This document shows positions 35,697-44,697 of a DNA stretch of 64,000 bases, in pieces. This DNA comes from Zhongshania aquatica (GTDB lineage: Bacteria > Pseudomonadota > Gammaproteobacteria > Pseudomonadales > Spongiibacteraceae). Within the stretch, counting starts at the first letter, position 1. Each line of letters starts with the position of its first letter. A program made the position numbers and the translations under genes. The notes beneath the pieces are model-generated. The model saw only the letters and a program-made list of their open reading frames with translations, was not told the origin of the DNA and ran no database searches. The stretch is from assembly GCF_027257955.1 (NCBI RefSeq), contig NZ_JANZNQ010000002.1, positions 186,001-250,000 on the forward strand, written 5' to 3'.

Positions 35697-35848
35697 AAAA
35701 ATTATGTCGGCAATGAATAAGGGCCACGATGTTAGGATATTTAACGCATCACGAACAGTCGTCAGGAATGTTTTCCTGCAAAGATAGCAGGCGAAGATAA
35801 TATCCATACCAGCTATAATCCACGCCATATGACTACGACGGTACAGCA

Positions 35849-36148
35849 ATGAAATTATTGATACGCAATTTAAACCGCACCACCACCGAAGCTGAGCTTT
35901 TAGATCTGTTTGAAGAATTTGGTAGCGTGCAGTCACTGAACTTAGTCAGAGACGAAGAGGCTAAACTATCTAAAGGGTTTGGTTTTGTTAATATGCCCAA
36001 GGCTGGCGAAGCCAAAGTAGCAATGCAAAACCTGAATGGCAAAATCATTGCTGGTTTTAAAATTCGCGTCAAAAAAGCTGAGGCTAGTGTTGTCGACACC
36101 GACAGCGATGATATTGAAGCTATCGACGATAACCACGATGAATCCTGA
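35849..36148 (+). CDS. Single-RRM RNA-binding protein
   Basis: A 99-residue protein with one RNA recognition motif: RNP2 LLIRNLN near the start and RNP1 KGFGFVNM around residue 45. It ends in an acidic tail ([13 protein letters not shown]). Such small RRM proteins occur in many marine gammaproteobacteria and cyanobacteria; roles in RNA stability under stress are suggested but not proven. The VF530-family gene starts within its last codons (11-base overlap), so the two are coexpressed. Confidence 0.92.
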   Translation: MKLLIRNLNRTTTEAELLDLFEEFGSVQSLNLVRDEEAKLSKGFGFVNMPKAGEAKVAMQNLNGKIIAGFKIRVKKAEASVVDTDSDDIEAIDDNHDES

Positions 36149-36398
36149 AGACAAAGACACAAGGCCATCGTCCCCCGGCTCTAAAGATCCTCTGCACGGC
36201 TTAACATTAGAGATGGTCATTATAAAACTAGAGGCCCAATTCGGTTGGGAAGAACTGGGACGCCGGGTAAAAATTAAGTGCTTTACCGACGACCCTAGTG
36301 TGTCATCTAGCCTAAAGTTTCTGCGGCGCACGCCGTGGGCGCGACAAAAAGTAGAAGCCCTGTATATACGCAGTCAGCGCCCCAGCCGAAAATCATAA
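36138..36398 (+). CDS. VF530-family DNA-binding protein
   Basis: An 86-residue protein. The conserved block from [20 protein letters not shown] to [15 protein letters not shown] defines the VF530 (DUF2132) fold, with the typical [16 protein letters not shown]. The frame is open from 36036, but ATG 36138 begins the family-like region. It overlaps the RRM gene, so translation is probably coupled. The family is annotated as double-stranded-DNA binding; its cellular role is not established. Confidence 0.88.
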   Translation: MNPEDKDTRPSSPGSKDPLHGLTLEMVIIKLEAQFGWEELGRRVKIKCFTDDPSVSSSLKFLRRTPWARQKVEALYIRSQRPSRKS

Positions 36399-36402
36399 AA
36401 CC

Positions 36403-38562
36403 TCAGGCGCTGATGGCAGTACTGTCTTGAACTGCCATCAGTGTCACCGGCACACCGTTCAGCACGGCATTCCCCGATAGCTCATCAATATGCATTTCAT
36501 CAGTAAGGTCGTTCACGCTGACTCCGGCATGGGCTTCCGCTGTTTGCCATTGCGTACCACCGAGATTATGCCCCCAACCGTGGGGAATACTAATTACGCC
36601 CGACATCATTTCATCACTAAGCTGCGCGGCTAACTCAACACTACCAACCCGCGAACTCACCCTAACCATGTCCCCTTCTGCAATTGCCAACGCCTGCGCA
36701 TCAATCGGATTTATCAAGGCGGTACAGCGCGACTTGCCCTTCACCAGGCGGTGACTATTGTGAAGCCACGAATTATTGCTGCGCACATCCCGGCGACCAA
36801 TAAGTAAAAACTGTTCTGGCTTCTTGTCTGGATTCAAAAATTTAGCGTCTACCCGCGCTAAATCCTTAAGAAAGAATTCTGTCTCTAAGTGGATTTTTCG
36901 GTCGCGATGATACAAACCCTTCGGCAGAGCGGGCTTGAGTGCACCCAAGTCGATACCGTGTGGTGATTTTTTGAGCTTCGCCATAGACAATCCTTTGAAG
37001 GGGTTTAAACCACCCCCATAAGGCCCCTGACGCAACAGCAACGTGAGCAGGCCAGATGGTCCAGCCCGACGAAGTAATTGCCTACTCAGCTTATCCTTGA
37101 GCCCTCGTGCTGGTTGCAGGCGATCACGCAAGCTCAGTAAAATTTCCCAATCGTGTCTCGCATCCGCCCGTCGTGGAAACAGCGCTTTGGCATAACGGGC
37201 GTTATTACGAACCGCCAAAACATTGAAAATAACGTCATAGTGCTCACGCTCAAGTGGGCTTACCGGCGGCAATATAAAATCTGCGTGGCGACTGCTTTCG
37301 TTAATATAAAAATCGATAGCAACTAGCAGGTCTAAACCTTTAAATGCGCGATCTAACTGCTCACCATTAGGCGTCGACAATACCGGATTACCGGCCATTA
37401 GCAGCATCCCCTTAATCTGCCCCTCCCCCTGCGTCGCAATCTCCTCGGCTAAAACCGCAACTGGCAGCTCACCATTAAATTCTGGCAGGCCCCGCACGCG
37501 GCTATGGAAGCGCCCCATATTTCCCTTGCCACTTTGGGCAAGAATATCAACCGCTGGTTTAGTAAACATCAAGCCGCCAACACTATCCAAACGCCCGGTT
37601 AAAATGTTAAATAACATGATGAGATACTGGCTTAAGGTGCCAAACTCCTGCACAGACACGCCTAAGCGGCCGTACATTACCGGCGCTTTAGCAGCACAAA
37701 ACTCTCTCACCAAACCGCGAATGACCTCGGCGGACATGCCCGTCAAAGGAGCCACCATTTCTGGGCTATAGGCGCCGAATTTATCGGCTAAACTCATGGG
37801 CCCCTGATCAAGATGCTTCGCCAAACTGCCGGTATTAACCAGTCCCTCTGCAAACAGCACGTTTAACATGGCCAGTAAAACCAGTACGTCTGTACCTGGG
37901 CGTACAAAGTGATGCGCATCGGCCAGCTCCGCCGTCGCTGTGCGGCGAGGATCAACCACAACAACTTTGCCGCGCTTGCGAACATCTTTAAGACGTTGCT
38001 TTACGTCAGCAACGCTCATAATGCTGCCATTCGATGCCAAAGGATTGGCGCCGAACATTAAAAAGTAATCGGTATTATCGATATCCGGCACCGGAATCCG
38101 CAATTGATGACCAAATAGCTTCCACGACACAATATGGTGCGGCAGCTGATCTACCGAGGTTGCCGAAAACTTATTCTTGGTCTTTAAGGCTCGTAAGACC
38201 CCGCCGCTCATTAACAGCGACCCAGTGTTATGAACATTGGGGTTGCCAAGGTAAACGCCCAGGGAATCATTACCGTGTTCAGCCTGCAGGCTTTTGATGC
38301 GAGACGCGACCTTGTCTAATGCTTCTTCCCAAGACAACTCCCGCCACTCACCATCAACTTTCTCCATGGGTGTGCGGATTCGATCTGGATCTTCATATAA
38401 GTCTTTTAGGGCAAGCGCTTTTGGGCAGATATGACCACGGCTAAAGCTGTCTTGCTCGTCGCCTTTAATGGTCGTTATCTTGTCGTTCTCCACCGTGATT
38501 TCGATACCGCACATCGCTTCACATAAATTGCAGGTACGGAAATGTTTGCTTGTAGATCCCAC
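36403..38562 (-). CDS. Molybdopterin-dependent oxidoreductase, single subunit
   Basis: A DMSO-reductase-superfamily enzyme of about 719 residues with an N-terminal [4Fe-4S] site (CNLCEAMC ... GHICPKA) and bis-MGD binding domains, ending in the molybdopterin-dinucleotide domain (NNSWLHNSHRL, IPHGWGHNLGGTQW). No Tat signal is seen, so it is cytoplasmic. There is no partner iron-sulfur or membrane subunit nearby, so it is probably of the FdhF-like or assimilatory stand-alone type; the substrate is unknown. GTG 38562 with AGGTGG close upstream is preferred over ATG 38583 or 38595. Confidence 0.88.
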   Translation of the reverse strand: MGSTSKHFRTCNLCEAMCGIEITVENDKITTIKGDEQDSFSRGHICPKALALKDLYEDPDRIRTPMEKVDGEWRELSWEEALDKVASRIKSLQAEHGNDSLGVYLGNPNVHNTGSLLMSGGVLRALKTKNKFSATSVDQLPHHIVSWKLFGHQLRIPVPDIDNTDYFLMFGANPLASNGSIMSVADVKQRLKDVRKRGKVVVVDPRRTATAELADAHHFVRPGTDVLVLLAMLNVLFAEGLVNTGSLAKHLDQGPMSLADKFGAYSPEMVAPLTGMSAEVIRGLVREFCAAKAPVMYGRLGVSVQEFGTLSQYLIMLFNILTGRLDSVGGLMFTKPAVDILAQSGKGNMGRFHSRVRGLPEFNGELPVAVLAEEIATQGEGQIKGMLLMAGNPVLSTPNGEQLDRAFKGLDLLVAIDFYINESSRHADFILPPVSPLEREHYDVIFNVLAVRNNARYAKALFPRRADARHDWEILLSLRDRLQPARGLKDKLSRQLLRRAGPSGLLTLLLRQGPYGGGLNPFKGLSMAKLKKSPHGIDLGALKPALPKGLYHRDRKIHLETEFFLKDLARVDAKFLNPDKKPEQFLLIGRRDVRSNNSWLHNSHRLVKGKSRCTALINPIDAQALAIAEGDMVRVSSRVGSVELAAQLSDEMMSGVISIPHGWGHNLGGTQWQTAEAHAGVSVNDLTDEMHIDELSGNAVLNGVPVTLMAVQDSTAISA

Positions 38563-38874
38563 GGCACCACCTCTCTTACGCATCGTTATTATCATTTAGT
38601 ACGCAGAATCTACGCACAAAGTAGCTCGATGTTATCAGCGATTACACCCTATTTGCTAATTTCGAAGAAATCTTCTTATTTCAGCTATTTCACACTGCTC
38701 TTCAAATACCAGAAAGTGGTAAGCTGAGACGTAAATACCAATTTGGCCTTTCTGAGAAATCCCCCACATTGCGTAACGCTCTCCGGCAAACTGATTTATG
38801 TCACACCCTGCAGAATATTCGGCATAAAATTTGCTATGAAGAAAAGACCAAGAAAACGACAAGAAGTAGGTGAT

Positions 38875-39927
38875 ATGAAGCACACTCTGACTGAAGACGA
38901 GGACGTCCTGCATGCATTATTTGAAGCGTGTAAAAGTTTAGGCATCGATCTCAAGGACGCCGCGAGTAAAGCCGGCCTACCTGCCAAATTACTGACATTA
39001 CCCAATCATTTTGTACCCAGTCATTTACTCAATTATTTACTAGAAACCATTGCCAAAGACTATCACTGCCAAGATTTCGCCCTCCATATTGCCAGCAAAC
39101 TACAATCACCTGAACTGGGCCTGCCCACCACGGTAATGTCACTTAGCTCGGATTTCAAAACCGGTTTAGAACACGCCAGCCACTACAGTGCATACTACCA
39201 AGACACCGGATATTGGCGGCACGACATCTGCGACGAGCAAGTTACCTTAGTCAAGTCTGCCAACAGCCTTAGCAGTAAGTATTACCGACAGCGGAACCTA
39301 CTTGGCACCGCGCAGATGTTTCTATTGTTGAACACCCTATCGAGTCATTTATGGCAACCCAAGAAGGTCTGCTTTAGTTTTTCTGATCCCGGCGCCAAAT
39401 TTTCACAAACCTACCGCGATTTTTTTGATTGCGAGCTTATTTTCGATCAGCCCAATGACAGCATCTCTTTCCCTGTAGATTATTTGGAATTCAGCATCAG
39501 CAGCAGTGACCCGATGTTATTGCGAAGCATGGAAGTACACATAAGGGGCTTACAAGAGGAATTACTGCACGGCAGAGATATTGTCGAGAGGTGTCGCCTG
39601 CTCATCGATGAACGACTGCGTTTTGCCCATTGCTCTGAGGATGAATTGGCCTTCTATCTGAAAATTTCTACAGCAGAATTACAGCGTGAGTTAAAACAAG
39701 CCAACACCAGTTTTAAACATTTAATAGAACAACAGATCAGCGCTCGGGCCGCGTTTTACGCCACGCGTTGCCATGCCCCAATGGACATCGTTCTGTCCTG
39801 CCTCATGCCGGACGATGAAGAACGGCTATACGCCTTACTCAAAGAGCGAGAAAAAGACCCGACTGAGCCAACCTTGAGACAGGACGACATAATAAAAGGT
39901 GGCATCAGCAAACCATTTATCGGTTAA
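38875..39927 (+). CDS. AraC-like regulator with eroded second helix-turn-helix
   Basis: A protein of about 350 residues. Residues about 25-210 match the arabinose-binding-like domain used by OruR/ArgR-type AraC regulators (DFALHIASKLQSPELGLPTTVMSLS). The first C-terminal helix-turn-helix is recognisable (LAFYLKISTAELQRELKQANTSFKHLI). The second, normally GFSDPSAFHRAFRRWTG, is replaced by SCLMPDDEERLYALLKERE. Starts at 38743 and 38836 are possible; ATG 38875 has AGTAGGTG just before. It is divergent from the molybdopterin enzyme gene and may regulate it. A double terminator follows. Confidence 0.78.
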   Translation: MKHTLTEDEDVLHALFEACKSLGIDLKDAASKAGLPAKLLTLPNHFVPSHLLNYLLETIAKDYHCQDFALHIASKLQSPELGLPTTVMSLSSDFKTGLEHASHYSAYYQDTGYWRHDICDEQVTLVKSANSLSSKYYRQRNLLGTAQMFLLLNTLSSHLWQPKKVCFSFSDPGAKFSQTYRDFFDCELIFDQPNDSISFPVDYLEFSISSSDPMLLRSMEVHIRGLQEELLHGRDIVERCRLLIDERLRFAHCSEDELAFYLKISTAELQRELKQANTSFKHLIEQQISARAAFYATRCHAPMDIVLSCLMPDDEERLYALLKEREKDPTEPTLRQDDIIKGGISKPFIG

Positions 39928-39970
39928 ACCGCCACCATGCCAAGCGATTAAAACCAGCCATTTAGACAAT

Positions 39971-40003
39971 AAAAAAGCCGGAGTAATTAGCTCCGGCTTT
40001 TTT
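39971..40003. terminator. Bidirectional Rho-independent terminator
   Basis: A perfect 13-bp stem (AAAAAAGCCGGAG with CTCCGGCTTTTTT) and a 7-base loop. The A- and T-runs let it end both the AraC-like gene and the convergent sat gene. Confidence 0.92.
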
Positions 40004-40031
40004 ATTTACACGATCGATAGTGCCTTAGCGA

Positions 40032-41228
40032 TTAAGCCTTAGCATCTTCAATCTGGTAGTAGTCCATCAGAATCTTAGCCACTTCTGGACGTGAAAACTC
40101 CGGCGGTGGCGCAATGCCAGCACCCAACATTTCACGTACTTTAGTACCTGACAGCAATACGAAGTCTTCTTTGCTGTGATCTGGCGCGTCGCGCATCATC
40201 ACAACTTTGTCGAGTTTCTTCGAGTATGCGGTGTGGTCTGCGCGGTAAATTTCGATATCCATTGCGCCTGCTGGAACTTTTTCGTCGAAAATAGTTTGCG
40301 CATCAAAACCGCCGTAGTAATCGCCCACACCAGCGTGATCACGACCAACAATCAGATGAGTACAGCCACAGTTCTGACGGAACAGTGCGTGCAATACCGC
40401 TTCGCGAGGACCAGCGTAAAGCATGTCGAAGCCGTAACCAGTGATCATCACTGTGTTTTTAGGGAAGTAAACCTCAACCATTTTACGAATAGACGCATCA
40501 CGTACGTGAGCAGGAATATCGCCTGGTTTCAATTGACCCAACAGCATGTGAATCAAAATACCGTCGGTGCCAAGATCTTCCATTGCCATGCGGCACAGTT
40601 CTTCGTGGGCACGGTGCATTGGGTTGCGAGTTTGGAAAGCAACCACTTTTTCCCAGCCGCGCTCTGCAATTTCGTTTCGAATTTCAACCGCGGTGCGGAA
40701 AGTATCTGGGAAGTCGGCTTGGAAGTACGAGAAGTTCAGAACCTGGATTGGGCCAGACAACATCGTGTTGCCCTGCGCTTTAAAAGTTTGTACGCCTGGG
40801 TGCTTGTCATCCAAGGTGCCGAAAATATTCTCAGCCATAAAATCGATTTGCTCAGCGCTAACGCTTTCAACCGCTTCCACGTCCATGATTGCCAGAACGG
40901 GATTGCCTTCGACATTAGGATCACGCAGGGCAATACGCTGACCAGCAGTGATGCCCTGAGCATCTTTAGTCAGATTAACGATAGGCACGGGCCAGAATAA
41001 ACCGTCAGTCGTGCAAAGGTCTTTGGCTACCGCCAAAGAATCGGCTAGGTTCATATAGCCTTTTAATGGGGTGAAGTAACCCGCACCCAGCATAACGGCG
41101 TTAGCTGCCGCCGCAGAACTCACCAATAGCGAAGGCAGGGTTTCTGCCTCTGCATTCAATGCGTGGTGTTTTTCAGTGTCGTATACGAATAATGGGCTAA
41201 GCTCGTCGGCGCCATGTGGTTTGATCAT
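40032..41228 (-). CDS. sat: Sulfate adenylyltransferase (ATP sulfurylase, Sat type)
   Basis: Converts sulfate and ATP to APS. This is the homo-oligomeric Met3/Sat form of 398 residues, not the CysDN heterodimer. Active-site motifs QTRNPMHRAHE and GRDHAGVGDYY are intact; an N-terminal PUA-like domain occupies about 1-170. It lies 101 bases after cysC, so APS and then PAPS are made by one transcript. The sulfate-reducing steps are not in the window. Confidence 0.96.
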   Translation of the reverse strand: MIKPHGADELSPLFVYDTEKHHALNAEAETLPSLLVSSAAAANAVMLGAGYFTPLKGYMNLADSLAVAKDLCTTDGLFWPVPIVNLTKDAQGITAGQRIALRDPNVEGNPVLAIMDVEAVESVSAEQIDFMAENIFGTLDDKHPGVQTFKAQGNTMLSGPIQVLNFSYFQADFPDTFRTAVEIRNEIAERGWEKVVAFQTRNPMHRAHEELCRMAMEDLGTDGILIHMLLGQLKPGDIPAHVRDASIRKMVEVYFPKNTVMITGYGFDMLYAGPREAVLHALFRQNCGCTHLIVGRDHAGVGDYYGGFDAQTIFDEKVPAGAMDIEIYRADHTAYSKKLDKVVMMRDAPDHSKEDFVLLSGTKVREMLGAGIAPPPEFSRPEVAKILMDYYQIEDAKA

Positions 41229-41252
41229 TTTTATAACTCCGTTAGTTAGAAA

Positions 41253-41320
41253 GTCTGACGTCTAGTGTCTGACGTCGGACGAAAACATAAATGCGACTCA
41301 GGCGTCAGTCGCCTGACGTC
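41253..41320. repeat. Short TGACGTC repeats between cysC and sat
   Basis: GTCTGACGTC occurs twice in tandem (41253-41262 and 41267-41276) and CCTGACGTC a third time (41312-41320). A 7-bp hairpin (TCAGGCG with CGCCTGA, 41298-41316) lies among them. It may be an intercistronic RNA structure or an attenuator; nothing else is known. Confidence 0.5.
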
Positions 41321-41329
41321 CGTCACGCT

Positions 41330-41941
41330 TTAAATAATTCCGCGCTCGGTCATCATCGCCAGCAGAATTTCCACTTCTTCTTCCAAGCTCTGCTCATGGC
41401 TGTTCAACACCAGCTCGGCATTCAGTGGCGCTTCATATGGATCAGAAATACCGGTAAAGTTTTTGATCTCGCCTGCGCGGGCTTTTTTGTATAACCCTTT
41501 AGGGTCGCGCTGCTCGGCTACATCTAATGGCACATCAACGAAAATTTCGAGGAAATCCATGTCACCGGCATCGTGCAATTCACGAACGATGTCGCGGTCA
41601 GCGCGGTAAGGGCTAACAAAGCTAGACAATACAATAACGCCAGTGTCGACAAACAGTTTAGAGATTTCGCCGATACGACGGATATTCTCGGTACGGTCTT
41701 CAGCGCTAAAACCAAGGTTTTTGTTGATGCCCAAACGGATGTTATCACCGTCTAAACGGTAGCAAAGATGGCCTTTTTCCATCAGTGCTTTTTCCAAAGC
41801 CACTGCAACGGTGCTCTTGCCACTGCCAGACAGACCGGTGAACCACAGGGTGGCGCCTTTTTGCTTAAGTAGCTTATTGCGGTCTTCGCGGCTGACTTCG
41901 CCATCATGCCAATACACATTCGTTGCTTTTACTTCGGTCAT
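41330..41941 (-). CDS. cysC: Adenylylsulfate kinase
   Basis: Phosphorylates APS to PAPS. A 203-residue P-loop kinase with Walker A GLSGSGKSTVA near residue 34, the APS-binding RLDGDNIRLGIN and the lid region DPKGLYKKARAGEI. It is the first gene of the cysC-sat transcript and is divergent from the YeiE-like regulator across a palindrome that probably controls both. Confidence 0.97.
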   Translation of the reverse strand: MTEVKATNVYWHDGEVSREDRNKLLKQKGATLWFTGLSGSGKSTVAVALEKALMEKGHLCYRLDGDNIRLGINKNLGFSAEDRTENIRRIGEISKLFVDTGVIVLSSFVSPYRADRDIVRELHDAGDMDFLEIFVDVPLDVAEQRDPKGLYKKARAGEIKNFTGISDPYEAPLNAELVLNSHEQSLEEEVEILLAMMTERGII

Positions 41942-42091
41942 TCTTCTATCTCCACAGAGTAGTGCTAAATTGTCTTGCTAAAGCTCGTTCACACCAATTT
42001 GATTGCATTTATCGCGAACAAAAAACGGCGACCATCGCTTTTTCAGGCGGCCATACTAAAAGCATTATGATCACAAGTAAAACGGGATATT

Positions 42092-42122
42092 ATTATAGTC
42101 AGTATCGATTTTATCGATACTG
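42092..42122 (-). promoter_or_regulatory. Palindromic operator overlapping the cysC promoter
   Basis: A perfect 10-bp inverted repeat CAGTATCGAT / ATCGATACTG with a TTT centre (42100-42122) contains the T-N11-A pattern of LysR sites. On the minus strand a consensus TATAAT (42097-42092) follows immediately, so the palindrome covers the -35 region, which has no good consensus. This fits an activator site for the divergent LysR-type regulator. Confidence 0.7.
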
Positions 42123-42175
42123 GCACCCTATTCAGCTACACTTCAGTACGCGCTTAAAAAGTGGAGTTATACTCG

Positions 42176-43057
42176 GTGAATTTCAGCATCCGGCAATTGG
42201 AAATCTTTCTCGCGGTCGCCAAATACCAAAGTGTATCCAAGGCGGCAGACCAACTATGCCTGTCCCAATCTGCGGCCAGCGCCTCATTGCAAAACCTGGA
42301 GAAGGCTTACGGCGTCAACCTATTTGACCGCCAAGGCAATAAAATTAAGCTCAATGCGATCGGCCACACCCTGCGCAAAGAAGCAGAAACCTTGTTCGCC
42401 CACTGCCAGCAATTCGACGACGCCTTAAAACGTCATGCCGACATCGGCCATTTACGGGTTGGTGCAAGCTTTACCATCGGCAACCATCTTGTGGTGCGCT
42501 ACCTCGCGGATTATTTAGCAAGCTACCCCGACGCCGACGTACAGTTTGAAACCGCCAACACTCCCGACATCGTCGCGAAGGTCCTGAATTATGAAGTTGA
42601 CGTTGGCATGATTGAACGGGAAGTCCAGCACCGCGAGCTAGAGCTGATACCGTGGAAAGAAGACGAGCTAGTGGTGTTTTGCAGCGCTTCTCACCCGCTG
42701 GCACAGAAGGGAGTCCTCAAGGATAAGGACATTAAGGAAGCACGGTGGATTTTAAGGGAGCCGGATTCAGGCGCTCGCTTCACATTCGACCGGGCACTTG
42801 CGGGCTTATTGCCAGACATTGAAATTTACCGAGAATTCAAGCACAACGAAGCGATTAAAAGCGCGGTGGAATCTGGACTGGGAATCGGATGTTTGTCTAA
42901 GGTTGTACTGCAAAACGATTTTCGCAACGGCGATTTAGTACCGCTCACCCTAGCAAACCGAGATATGACAAGAACCTTCTACTTTGCCCTACCCAAGCAA
43001 CGACATAAAAAAGCGGCCGTTGAGTTTTGGGTAGAGCTTTGTCGAAAAATGACTTAA
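42176..43057 (+). CDS. LysR-type regulator, YeiE-like
   Basis: A 293-residue regulator. The N-terminal helix-turn-helix is VSKAADQLCLSQSAASASLQ; the effector domain follows the YeiE/CbbR pattern (ASFTIGNHLVVRYLADY, DVGMIEREV, WILREPDSGAR, GLGIGCLS). In enteric bacteria YeiE responds to sulfite, and here the gene is divergent from sulfate-activation genes, so sulfur control is a good guess. The start is GTG 42176 (VNFSIRQLEIF) because GGAG lies nine bases before; the GTG at 42161 is inside that ribosome site. Confidence 0.9.
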   Translation: MNFSIRQLEIFLAVAKYQSVSKAADQLCLSQSAASASLQNLEKAYGVNLFDRQGNKIKLNAIGHTLRKEAETLFAHCQQFDDALKRHADIGHLRVGASFTIGNHLVVRYLADYLASYPDADVQFETANTPDIVAKVLNYEVDVGMIEREVQHRELELIPWKEDELVVFCSASHPLAQKGVLKDKDIKEARWILREPDSGARFTFDRALAGLLPDIEIYREFKHNEAIKSAVESGLGIGCLSKVVLQNDFRNGDLVPLTLANRDMTRTFYFALPKQRHKKAAVEFWVELCRKMT

Positions 43058-43103
43058 GAAACTCTGCGCAACTTAGTGATGCACCAGAGTTTGCAGAGAT
43101 GCC

Positions 43104-44657
43104 TCAGGCGATAGGCGGATATTTCTCCGCCATCATCACCCGAATATCCTTCTTCAAAACCTTGCCAGTTGGGTTACGAGGCAGAGCGGCAATGTACTCT
43201 ACTTTGCGAGGAATCTTGTAACCCGCAAGTTTGCCACGACAAAATTTCGTCAACTCTTCCGCGCTAAGCTCTGGCTGACCACCAGACACAAGTACCGCAA
43301 GAGGTATCTCTCCCCACTTTTGATCGGGCACACCGATAACAGACACGTCTTGAATCTGTTCATGAGACATTAATAAATTCTCAATTTCAGCAGGATAAAT
43401 ATTCTCACCACCAGAGATGATCATATCCTTAACGCGATCTTGAATATAAATGTAGCCTTCTTCATCCATACGCCCAGCATCGCCGGTATGCAGCCAACCA
43501 TCGACCACTGTTTTGGCTGTCGCTTCTGGATTCTTCCAGTAGCCCTGCATCACCTGTGGACCTTTGGCAACGATTTCGCCAATTTCCCCCAAGGGCAACT
43601 CATGGCCATCGTTACCAACAATCCGTATCTCAGTACCAAACACCGCGCGACCGCATGAGCGCAATAACTCAGGACGTCCCGCTAATGCCATTTTATGATC
43701 TTCGGCAGTGAGAAAGGTTAAGCCCATGGTCGACTCTGTTTGACCATAGCCTTGAACGAAGTCACAGCCAAACGCGTCCATACACTGCTGTAATAATGAT
43801 TCTGAGATAGGTGACGCACCATAGTTGATCGTATGCAGCTCAGAAAAATCGTAGTCCTTAATATTGGCAACCATCGCCAAAGAAAACTGCAGCATGACCG
43901 GAATAACCGCCACGGTGTTTATGTGCTCTTTCGCAAGGGTTTCAATCATGCCCACCGGATCGTAATCACGATGAATAATCAACGAACTGCCATAGATGAC
44001 GCCCATTAGCGACCCGACTAAACCGACCGCGTGAAAAGTGGGCGCTATTACTAAAGAGCGCTCGCCAACACGGGCGCCAACACCTGTCGTCATCGGCGCT
44101 TGATAAGTATTGGCCAGTACATTGTAGTGACTAATAAGTACACCCTTGGGCAAACCGGTAGTACCGCTGGTATACATCTGAAATAGGGTATCGTCGCCAC
44201 TTATCTCGACTTCATTCAAGGTCGCGGTGTCAGACAGCCAGCTATCTAATTTTGGCGCACTGCTATCGCTATCAATACAAACACAGGTTTTTGAACGCAA
44301 ATATTCGCCGCGAAGACCATCAAACTCTTGGTCAAAAAACAACATCTGCACATTCGCATTACTGGCAATAAACTCAACTTCGGTAGGTACCAGACGATAG
44401 TTCAATCCAACAACGACCGCACCAATACGCGCGCAAGCGAGGAAGAGGCACAAATTATCCACCGAGTTTTTAGCCAATACCGCCACTCGATCGCCTTTTG
44501 CGATACCGCTGCTTTGAATGTTCGCAGCAATGACATTGATATAGTCCCAAGCCTCAGCATAAGTCAGCGATTTTTTACCGTCACTGGCCATCATTATGTG
44601 GCCGCGAATACCCGCATGAAACTTAGTATGATCGTTCAAATTATTAAATAGCTTCAT
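43104..44657 (-). CDS. AMP-dependent acyl-CoA ligase of the beta-oxidation cluster
   Basis: A 517-residue ANL ligase. Motifs are YTSGTTGLPKGVLISH, GYGQTE, GWLHTGD, DRVKDMIISGGENIYPAEIE and the C-terminal PRNPTGKVLKKD with the catalytic Lys. It is the last gene of a minus-strand set with acyl-CoA dehydrogenases, an SDR and a FadB-like protein, so it should activate the substrate acid of that pathway. It resembles FadD3/LvaE-like ligases for short or ring-derived acids; the actual acid is unknown. Confidence 0.92.
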   Translation of the reverse strand: MKLFNNLNDHTKFHAGIRGHIMMASDGKKSLTYAEAWDYINVIAANIQSSGIAKGDRVAVLAKNSVDNLCLFLACARIGAVVVGLNYRLVPTEVEFIASNANVQMLFFDQEFDGLRGEYLRSKTCVCIDSDSSAPKLDSWLSDTATLNEVEISGDDTLFQMYTSGTTGLPKGVLISHYNVLANTYQAPMTTGVGARVGERSLVIAPTFHAVGLVGSLMGVIYGSSLIIHRDYDPVGMIETLAKEHINTVAVIPVMLQFSLAMVANIKDYDFSELHTINYGASPISESLLQQCMDAFGCDFVQGYGQTESTMGLTFLTAEDHKMALAGRPELLRSCGRAVFGTEIRIVGNDGHELPLGEIGEIVAKGPQVMQGYWKNPEATAKTVVDGWLHTGDAGRMDEEGYIYIQDRVKDMIISGGENIYPAEIENLLMSHEQIQDVSVIGVPDQKWGEIPLAVLVSGGQPELSAEELTKFCRGKLAGYKIPRKVEYIAALPRNPTGKVLKKDIRVMMAEKYPPIA

Positions 44658-44697
44658 CGTTTCTCTCTGCTATATCGTTATTATTTGCTGGAAAAGG

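Noticed and set aside
40176-41000. Open frame of 274 codons on the plus strand opposite sat
   Set aside because: It is the antisense shadow of the well-conserved ATP sulfurylase gene and has no recognisable motif.
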